Source: Verrucomicrobiota bacterium | Lineage (GTDB): Bacteria; Verrucomicrobiota; Verrucomicrobiia; Chthoniobacterales; UBA10450 | NCBI GenBank assembly: GCA_003218305.1 | Contig: QHMY01000040.1 | Location: 1-48,653 of the forward strand | Direction of reading: 5' to 3' | Length of the DNA: 48,653 nucleotides | In this document: positions 42,244 through 48,653 of the stretch, piece after piece | Position numbering within the stretch: the first letter of the stretch is position 1 | Layout: every line of letters begins with the position of its first letter | The notes under the pieces: model-generated | Told to the model about the DNA's origin: nothing | The model's input: the letters and a program-made list of their open reading frames with translations, nothing else | Database searches by the model: none | Position numbers and translations under genes: made by a program

Positions 42244-43631
42244 CACGATTTTTTCTCGACCTTCTCCTTGCTCACGGCCTTCATCGATTCCGGCAGGTGC
42301 TCGATCACGACCCTCTTCTTGCCCGTAATGTATCTGTTAAGAACCTCTTTGATCTCCGCGGTCGTTACGGTCTGATATTTCGCCAGATCGGTATTGACGT
42401 GCTCGGGATCACCGTAAATCACCACGGCTTCTCCAAGCGCGCTGGCTTTGCCGTTGGCGGTCTCGCGCTCAAGCAATTTCGAGGTGAGAAAGCGGGTCTT
42501 CGCTTTGTCGAGCTCGGCCTGGGTCACCCCATTCTTTAGGACATCGTTAATCTGGTCGGTGAGTGATTTCCGCGCGAGCTCCATTGATTTTCCGCTGGCC
42601 AGAACCGCGCGGAAAACGAGCAACCCGAGGTCTTCATGCAAGTCGGCGCTGCACGAGACTGCCTGCGCGACCTGCTGTTCGTAAACGAGGGCCTGGTAAA
42701 GCCGCGAGGAAGTGCCGCCCGACAGAATTTCCTCCGCCAGCTCCAGGGCCGGAGCGTCTTTGCTGCGCACGGACGGCGCGAGATAGGTAATCGCGAGCGC
42801 CGGCAACGGCGCCTTCGGGCTATATGATGTCTCGACTTTGTCCTCTTTCCGGGGTGGCTCCTTGGCGGTGACGCGGGGGATTTTTTCCGACGGTTTGACG
42901 ACCGCACTGAAATATTTCTTTATCCATGCGTCGAGTTCTTCCTGTTTGAAATCGCCAACCACGATGAGGGTCGCGTTGTCCGGCCGGTAAAAGGTGGAAT
43001 GAAAGGCGCGGATTTCCGGAAGCTTCGACGCGTCGAGTTCGGTGATGTTGCCAATCCCCGGTCGCTTATAGGGATGGACGGCGAACGACTTCCGGTCGAT
43101 GTCGAGATAGAATTCCCCGTAGGGGTTCGCGAGAATCCTTTGCCGGTATTCCTCCTTCACCACATCGCGCTCCGAGGAAAAATTCTTATCGTTGAGGGCA
43201 AGCGACGACATCCGTTCCGCCTCCGCCCAGAGGATTGGCTCAAGATAATTCGAAGGAACCACTTCGTGATAAACAGTCACATCGTCCGCGGTATAGGCGT
43301 TGTTTTCTCCACCGATGTTTTCGGTCAAGTTGTCGAACGTATCGGTGGTAAGGTGCTCGTTGCCCTTAAACATCATGTGCTCGAAGAGATGCGCGAAACC
43401 GCTGCGCCCATTCGGGTCGTCTTTCGATCCAACGTGATACCAGACCTGGACGGCGACGGTCGGGCTTTTGTGATCTTCCGCCGTATAAACCTGCAGCCCG
43501 TTCTCCAAGGTCGCATGTTTGAAGGCGAGCGGCGCGACGGAAACCTTCGGGCTCGGAGACGGATTTTCCGCGCCGACGAGCACCCGGGAAAGTGCTAAAC
43601 CAAACAGGACGAGGCCGAAGAAGATTTTCAC
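42243..43631 (-). CDS. M16 zinc peptidase, catalytic subunit
   Basis: 462 residues from GTG 43631, chosen because it opens a signal peptide (VKIFFGLVLFGLALSRVLVGAE). The frame is open up to 43817, but the Arg-rich extension would overlap the acs start region. The inverted zinc motif is FAHLFEHMMFKGNEH (HxxEH), and NAYTADDVTVYHEVV with the downstream Glu (WAEAERMSSL) provides the third ligand. FHSTFYRPDNATLIVVGDF is shared with the partner. It probably forms a heterodimer with the product of the next gene and degrades peptides in the periplasm. Confidence 0.9.
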   Translation of the reverse strand: MKIFFGLVLFGLALSRVLVGAENPSPSPKVSVAPLAFKHATLENGLQVYTAEDHKSPTVAVQVWYHVGSKDDPNGRSGFAHLFEHMMFKGNEHLTTDTFDNLTENIGGENNAYTADDVTVYHEVVPSNYLEPILWAEAERMSSLALNDKNFSSERDVVKEEYRQRILANPYGEFYLDIDRKSFAVHPYKRPGIGNITELDASKLPEIRAFHSTFYRPDNATLIVVGDFKQEELDAWIKKYFSAVVKPSEKIPRVTAKEPPRKEDKVETSYSPKAPLPALAITYLAPSVRSKDAPALELAEEILSGGTSSRLYQALVYEQQVAQAVSCSADLHEDLGLLVFRAVLASGKSMELARKSLTDQINDVLKNGVTQAELDKAKTRFLTSKLLERETANGKASALGEAVVIYGDPEHVNTDLAKYQTVTTAEIKEVLNRYITGKKRVVIEHLPESMKAVSKEKVEKKS

Positions 43632-43803
43632 GAAAGTCCGATACCGTAGCGAACTTCGGCGCGAGCGCGAACAGTTTCCCCGCGTAATCACGAAATCAGT
43701 CGAAAGTCTTGGGGCCCTTCCCGCGACCGGGCCGGCTCGGGATTTGGGGGGACCCCTAACTTTCCGTTGAGCGCGGCGATCAGATTGATAGCCTCTTGGT
43801 GCC
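43632..43803. other. divergent promoter region
   Basis: About 170 bases separate the M16 operon (minus) from acs (plus). It should hold both promoters. No convincing hexamer pair was found by eye. A purine-rich stretch lies near 43745-43755. Confidence 0.4.
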
Positions 43804-45750
43804 ATGGCCCAAAACATCGAGTCGCACCTCGTCGAGAACCGCGTCTTTAAACCGGCGCAGGGATTTGCGAAGCGCGCCCGCGTTCGAAGCCTCCAGCAAT
43901 ACCACCGGCTCTATCGCGAGTCGATCAAACGGCCGGAGAAATTCTGGGCGCGCGAAGCGGGCGAACTCGTCTGGCAAAAGCGATGGACGAAGGTCCTTGA
44001 ATGGAAAGCGCCGTTCGCGCGCTGGTTCGTCGGCGGCAAACTGAACGTTTCCGAGAATTGCGTCGACCGGCACCTCACCGGCCCGAACCGAAACAAGGTG
44101 GCCATTCTTTGGGAAGGCGAGCCAGGCGAGAAACGGGCGCTCACTTATCAGCAATTGCACCGGGACGTCTGCCGGTTCGCCAACGTTCTGAAACGGAACA
44201 AGATTCGCAAAGGCGATCGCGTCATCATCTATTTGCCAACGATCCCCGAGACGGCCATCGCCATGCTCGCTTGCGCCCGGATCGGCGCGGTGCACTCAGT
44301 GGTTTTCGGCGGCTTCAGCGCCGAGAGCATCCGCGATCGAATCGCAGATTGCGGGGCGGTTGCAGTCATCACGGCCGATGGCGGATATCGCCGGGGCGCA
44401 ATCGTTCCCCTGAAGAAGAACGTCGATGACGCGTTACGCGGCGGCACATCTGTCCGGCGGGTGATCGTTTTTCGACGCGCCGGCAACGACATTCACGTGG
44501 AAGAAGGCCGCGACGTCTGGTGGCATCGGGAGTTGGAATACGTGGACGCGCATTGTCCGCCGGTGCCCCTGGATAGCGAGCATCCTCTCTACATTCTCTA
44601 TACGAGTGGCTCGACCGGAAAACCGAAAGGCATCCTGCACACGACCGGAGGGTACCTCACCGGTATCTATGCCACGGCAAAATACGTCTTCGACGTTCGG
44701 GACGACGATGTCTTCTGGTGCACGGCGGATGTCGGGTGGGTGACCGGCCACAGCTATGTCGTCTATGGTCCCCTCGCCAATGGCTCGACCACGCTCATGT
44801 ATGAAGGCGCGCCGAACTGGCCCGAGCCCGATCGTTTCTGGCGGATCGTGGAAGAGTACGGCGTAAATGTTCTCTACACCGCGCCGACGGCGATTCGGGC
44901 TTTCATTCGCTGGGGCGACCAATGGCTCAAGAAGCACGACCTTTCCTCGCTGCGTTTGCTGGGGTCGGTGGGCGAACCGATCAATCCGGAGGCGTGGATG
45001 TGGTACAAAGAAAAGGTCGGAGGTGGCCGCTGCCCGGTGGTGGATACCTGGTGGCAAACCGAAACCGGCGCGATCATGATCACGCCATTGCCGGGCGCGA
45101 TTCCGACCAAGCCGGGGAGCGCCACCCTCCCGTTTTTCGGCATCGACGCCGCGATCGTTGATGAAGCTGGAAAAGAAGTCGGTCCAAATGTGGGCGGGAA
45201 ATTGATTATTCGCAGGCCGTGGCCATCGATGTTGCGCACGATCTACGGCGACAAGGCGCGGTACAAAAAGCAGTACTGGACCGAGTTTAAAGGGAACTAT
45301 CTCACGGGAGACGGCGCGCGCCGGGACAAGGATGGATACTTCTGGATCGTGGGCCGGATCGACGATGTCCTCAACGTTGCGGGGCACCGGCTCGGGACTT
45401 CTGAAATCGAAAGCGCTCTTGTCAGCCACGCGAATGTGGCGGAAGCCGCCGTGGTCGGCCGTCCGGACGAACTGAAGGGCCAGGGCGTCGTCGCATTCGT
45501 TACCCTGAAGGGTGGAGTCACGGCCAGTGATTCGTTGAAAAAGGAATTGCGCGAACACGTGAGCCTCCACATCGGGGCGATCGCCAAGCCGGACGAAGTC
45601 CGCTTTGCCGAGGCGCTGCCGAAGACGCGCAGCGGAAAGATCATGCGACGCTTGCTAAAGGAAGTGGCTAGCGGCCAGACGGTTACCGGGGATACCACCA
45701 CGCTGGAGGACCTGAGCGTACTGGCAACGCTGTCCGGAGCGGAAGAATGA
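43804..45750 (+). CDS. acs: acetyl-CoA synthetase
   Basis: 648 residues, the normal length. The AMP-binding P-loop is [59 protein letters not shown] and the hinge region [20 protein letters not shown] with [18 protein letters not shown] follow. [13 protein letters not shown] carries the Lys that is acetylated in other Acs enzymes. It activates acetate to acetyl-CoA with ATP. No regulatory protein acetylase or deacetylase is adjacent. Confidence 0.96.
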   Translation: MAQNIESHLVENRVFKPAQGFAKRARVRSLQQYHRLYRESIKRPEKFWAREAGELVWQKRWTKVLEWKAPFARWFVGGKLNVSENCVDRHLTGPNRNKVAILWEGEPGEKRALTYQQLHRDVCRFANVLKRNKIRKGDRVIIYLPTIPETAIAMLACARIGAVHSVVFGGFSAESIRDRIADCGAVAVITADGGYRRGAIVPLKKNVDDALRGGTSVRRVIVFRRAGNDIHVEEGRDVWWHRELEYVDAHCPPVPLDSEHPLYILYTSGSTGKPKGILHTTGGYLTGIYATAKYVFDVRDDDVFWCTADVGWVTGHSYVVYGPLANGSTTLMYEGAPNWPEPDRFWRIVEEYGVNVLYTAPTAIRAFIRWGDQWLKKHDLSSLRLLGSVGEPINPEAWMWYKEKVGGGRCPVVDTWWQTETGAIMITPLPGAIPTKPGSATLPFFGIDAAIVDEAGKEVGPNVGGKLIIRRPWPSMLRTIYGDKARYKKQYWTEFKGNYLTGDGARRDKDGYFWIVGRIDDVLNVAGHRLGTSEIESALVSHANVAEAAVVGRPDELKGQGVVAFVTLKGGVTASDSLKKELREHVSLHIGAIAKPDEVRFAEALPKTRSGKIMRRLLKEVASGQTVTGDTTTLEDLSVLATLSGAEE

Positions 45751-45769
45751 AAACGGTCGCCTACCCACT

Positions 45770-45832
45770 AAGGAGAGGCGGTTTTCTCACCGCCTGCAAT
45801 TCCTGACGGCTATTGGAAAACCGCCGCTCCTT
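45770..45832. repeat. palindromic intergenic element B, copy 2
   Basis: A 63-base element with ends AAGGAGAGGCGGTTTT and AAAACCGCCGCTCCTT, nearly perfect inverted repeats, in the space after acs. It matches the ends of 40448-40509. It could also act as a hairpin at the end of the acs transcript. Confidence 0.65.
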
Positions 45833-45877
45833 GGAAGAGGAGCTTGGCACAAGCGCCTCCCCACGTAGCCTTACCCC

Positions 45878-47723
45878 GTGAGTTTCATTCTAACAGGCGT
45901 GCGCGAGATCGGGTTGAAGATCCGCCGGCAAAAAACGCGGATCGCGTTGCGCCACGAAAAGCGCGCCCTGCAAAAAAGCGAAATCAATCTCGGACGCGAG
46001 GGTTGTTCGCAGGCGGTCAATTTTCCCGAGGTCCGCAACGAGATCGTTGCGCTGAAAAAACTCGAGCAGGAGCAAAAGGAAGTCGCGCTGCGCATCGCGC
46101 AAATCGAAGAGAGCATCCGAAAGATCGAGCTGCAACGGGCCCAAAACGCTAAGGAACAAAACGAAGCGCTGGCCAAACTCGAGGAGGAAAAGAAACCAAT
46201 CTTGGAGCGACGAAATGAAGCCAAGGCGTCGGCCGATCTGTGCGACCGTGAGTTAGCGGGCGTGGAGCGCCGGCTCCAGGAAAACGATGCCGCCGACCGG
46301 GACCTCTTGAAAAAACTGGCCGAGTTGCAGGCCCAAATTCCCCCACCGGAGGATCTCGACGCCCAAATGACCTCGATCAGCGCCCGCCGGGTTCGTCTTC
46401 CGGAGGAACGGGCGGAGGTAATGCGCGCCCGGCTCGGCAGCGCCGAAGCCTGCCGGCAGGCCCGGGAGAAACTGGCGAGGCAGGACGGCGAACTCGCCGT
46501 TGTTGATAAAAATATCGCTCGGGTCCGGGATGAGTTTGAAGCGCGCGATCGCGTTCTGAACGAAAGCAGCCGCGCCCAGCAGGACGCTCTCAAGGAAGCG
46601 CGGGGACAACACGAGACAGTCGAAGAGAAGAAGAATCCGGCCTATCTCAACATCGGCCGTCATCTCGCGTCGCAGGGAATCGCTCCACCAAATGCCCCTC
46701 ATTTGTTGCCAGAGGTGCAGAAACATCGGGGCGCCGTGGATCGGCATTTGGAGCACACCGCCGAACTGGCGGTTCTCTCCAGCCAGATCGATAAGCAGGA
46801 GCTTCGGAAGTTCTACTTCAGCATCGTGTCCCTGTTGGTCTTGCTGGCCATCATTCAAAAGAGAATGGTTGCCGCAGGAGACCGAAGCGATTCTCTCAGT
46901 CAACACAGAACAAATCGAGCGGGACGATTTGCCCAAACGCTGGCGCAAAGACCAATCGACCGAATGGCAAAATGTCTGGTCCGGGCTCAATGGAAACGCG
47001 GAGAAAACGCCGGTTCTGAATTTGGCCCGGGACGCCGTCCGGGTGACGCGAGCCATGACGACCGACGCCGGCGCGACCCGCGAGTTTGTCCTGGTGGAGT
47101 CGCGCGGTGACGTCACCCAGGTCATTCGCTCGATCGAGAAGGACAAGACCTTCGAAAAACGGGTGATCAGCGGCCTGCCGATCTGGGTGGGACCTGACTT
47201 CGCCGTCGCTCGCGTTGGACCGAAAACATTGGCCGTCGGTTCCGCGGCCGAAGTGGAGGAATTGGTTCGTGTCCGTTTGGGGATCAAACCCGATCTGAAA
47301 ATTACCGGCCAGCTCTTCGATCGCTTCCAGTCCCTGAACCAGGGCAACGCCCTTCGTCTCATTTCCCAGGACCCGCCCAAGCTCGAGAAAATGTTTCATC
47401 CCATTTTCACCCACGAGTTGCTCGAGGCGTCGCAACTGCTCGGCCTTTCGCTTACCTTGCAAAACCCGGTGAAGGCGCGGCTCGTCCTGCGGTGCAAATC
47501 CGCCTCTGAAGCCGATGAATTCGCTCGCCAGATCAAGAACGAACCTCAGCGCTGGCTCCGGATGCAGGAGCCTGGTCTGCTGCTGCTCTACACGCAGCCT
47601 CCGGAAGTCGAGGTCGACGGCAGCGAGCTCCAGTTGCGGTTCGATGTTCCGGAGAAAACCGCTCGACTTCTCCTGCAGCGTATCGCTAAGACAGACGTTC
47701 CGCCGACCCTGGCAGGGAACTGA
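45878..47723 (+). pseudogene. coiled-coil membrane protein, split by a frameshift
   Basis: Two frames together read as one protein of about 615 residues. The first part, from 45878, has long coiled coils (for example RNEIVALKKLEQEQKEVALR and ALAKLEEEKKPILERRNEAK). It ends in a single membrane helix FYFSIVSLLVLLAII near 46810-46855. There the frame turns Arg-rich and meaningless. The +1 frame takes over with EWLPQETEAILSVNTEQIER, and runs to 47723 (VISGLPIWVGPDFAVARVGP, TAR LLLQRIAKTDVPP ending). The switch is at a run of A residues near 46857-46860. No clear start exists for the second part on its own, so a frameshift is favoured. It could be a sequencing error, a real mutation or programmed. 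The family is not recognised. Confidence 0.65.
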
Positions 47724-47755
47724 CCCAGCGCCCCAACTGCGATCGACGCTCTGCT

Positions 47756-48427
47756 TTGAATATCCGGACGCTTCCTGCATACCTTCTTTTGGGGACTCTG
47801 CTCGTCGCGTTTTGCGTTCCCAGCGCCACGCACGCTCAGGGCCCGGTGCCGGCGACCAACAGCGATTTCGTTGAGATTAAACGGATCGATCCAAGCATCG
47901 TGATCGATTTGCGTTATGCCGGCTCCAATAATTTTACCCGCAAGCCTCTCTATCCGCCGGGAATGCCCGCGCTGATCCGATATGGCGTGGCGCAGCGTTT
48001 AATCGCTGCGCAGAAATACCTCAAGGCTCACGGTCTTGGCTTGAAAGTTTGGGACGCTTACCGGCCAAAAACCGCGCAGGAACAACTGTGGGAGGCCACG
48101 AAGAACAATTCCTATGTAGCGGACCCCAAAGACGGTATCGGCTCCATGCACATGCGTGGCGCCGCAGTGGACGTGACCCTGGTCGACCAAAAGGGCAATG
48201 AAGTCCCGATGCCGACCGCGTTCGATAATTTCACCCCGGCCGCGATGATCACTTACCAGGGACCGAATCTTGTCGTCCGGTCTAACCTGCTGCTCTTGCA
48301 AAAAGCCATGGCGCGGGCCGGCTTCTACGGACTGCGGACTGAGTGGTGGCATTTTTGCGCTGGGGATTGGACGCTTTATCCACCGGTAGCTGAGATTCAG
48401 GTTCAGGCCCAAACGCGTTCGAACTGA
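47756..48427 (+). CDS. D-alanyl-D-alanine dipeptidase (VanX/M15D family)
   Basis: 223 residues from TTG 47756. The signal peptide is about residues 1-28 (LPAYLLLGTLLVAFCVPSATHA). DLRYAGSNNFTRKPLYPPG matches the start of the family. The zinc motif is SMHMRGAAVDVTLVD (SxHxxGxAxD) and the catalytic Glu and His are in TEWWHFCAG. Relatives cleave D-Ala-D-Ala in peptidoglycan turnover or vancomycin resistance. Without vanH/vanA neighbours it should be read as a peptidoglycan recycling enzyme. Confidence 0.92.
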   Translation: MNIRTLPAYLLLGTLLVAFCVPSATHAQGPVPATNSDFVEIKRIDPSIVIDLRYAGSNNFTRKPLYPPGMPALIRYGVAQRLIAAQKYLKAHGLGLKVWDAYRPKTAQEQLWEATKNNSYVADPKDGIGSMHMRGAAVDVTLVDQKGNEVPMPTAFDNFTPAAMITYQGPNLVVRSNLLLLQKAMARAGFYGLRTEWWHFCAGDWTLYPPVAEIQVQAQTRSN

Positions 48428-48653
48428 TGATGGAAGCAATTCTGCGCGATCTTCACCAGCCGGAGTATCTGCATGTCCTGCTCAATCCCCTGCCAGTTTA
48501 CGGCCTGGCCATAGCTTTGCTTGGCTTGATCGCCGCAACTTATTTGGGAACTCGCGGGGGCCAGGTGACCGCGCTTGTCCTTATTTTCGCCTGCGCCGCG
48601 GCAGCCTGGCCGGTCGCTCATTATGGCGAGGCGGCGGAAACGAATGTCGTAGC
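48427..48653 (+). CDS. membrane protein, N-terminal part (partial)
   Basis: It starts ATG at 48427, overlapping the stop of the dipeptidase gene (TGATG), and runs off the right edge after 75 codons. The visible part has two hydrophobic segments, VYGLAIALLGLIAATYLG and VTALVLIFACAAAAWPVAHY. The overlap implies co-transcription and coupled translation. Family not recognised. Confidence 0.7.
   Translation, partial: MMEAILRDLHQPEYLHVLLNPLPVYGLAIALLGLIAATYLGTRGGQVTALVLIFACAAAAWPVAHYGEAAETNVV

Noticed and set aside
47756-48427. VanX as part of a vancomycin-resistance cluster
   Set aside because: No vanH, vanA or vanRS-like genes nearby; the family is widespread in peptidoglycan turnover.

Overview
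The window looks like a chromosomal segment of a soil-type Verrucomicrobium, most probably of the Spartobacteria/Chthoniobacterales group. This is inferred from the 16S rRNA gene near 38.6-40.2 kb, whose variable regions read like that lineage as I remember it, and from the gene content: a tiny COX24-like ribosomal protein, Tat-exported oxidoreductases, TPR proteins and type IV pilus pseudopilins. Base composition is moderately GC-rich. No phage, integrase, transposase or CRISPR array was seen.

Layout. 1-5.6 kb: the start of a gamma-glutamyltransferase, a LolC/E-type ABC permease, a DUF2237 protein, then a divergent RtcB RNA ligase followed closely by a DnaK-like Hsp70. 5.6-11.7 kb, all minus strand: a TPR protein, an AI-2E family permease, a second TPR protein, a 34-residue basic ribosomal-type protein, a Bcp peroxiredoxin and tRNA-Pro(CGG). 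12-20.6 kb: a type IV pilus / pseudopilin island. It holds one PilA/PulG-like pilin and two copies of a three-gene V-W-X minor pseudopilin cassette, one on each strand, around a small membrane protein, rpoZ and smpB. All three pilin transcription units carry a correctly spaced sigma-54 (-24/-12) promoter. A decayed copy of the rpoZ start lies at the far end of the second cassette. 20.8-37 kb: ordinary metabolism and transport (three MFS-type transporters, SDR, ThpR, M23 peptidase, two orphan CheY-like regulators, two NTF2-like proteins, a Tat-tagged HisC-like aminotransferase, aldo/keto reductase, FMN-dependent hydroxyacid oxidase, MetF, a secreted amidohydrolase). 38-40.4 kb: a solitary 16S rRNA gene with its own leader, processing stalk and terminator. 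No 23S or 5S follows, and a tRNA-Ala(TGC) points back towards it. 40.7-48.7 kb: a pair of M16 peptidases, acetyl-CoA synthetase, a frameshifted coiled-coil membrane protein, a VanX-like dipeptidase and the start of a membrane protein.

The most interesting parts are the sigma-54-controlled duplicated pseudopilin cassettes with the rpoZ remnant, and the unlinked 16S gene. Intergenic spaces also carry dispersed palindromes and several 7-bp-periodic repeat arrays. These are probably the substrate for the rearrangements seen here.
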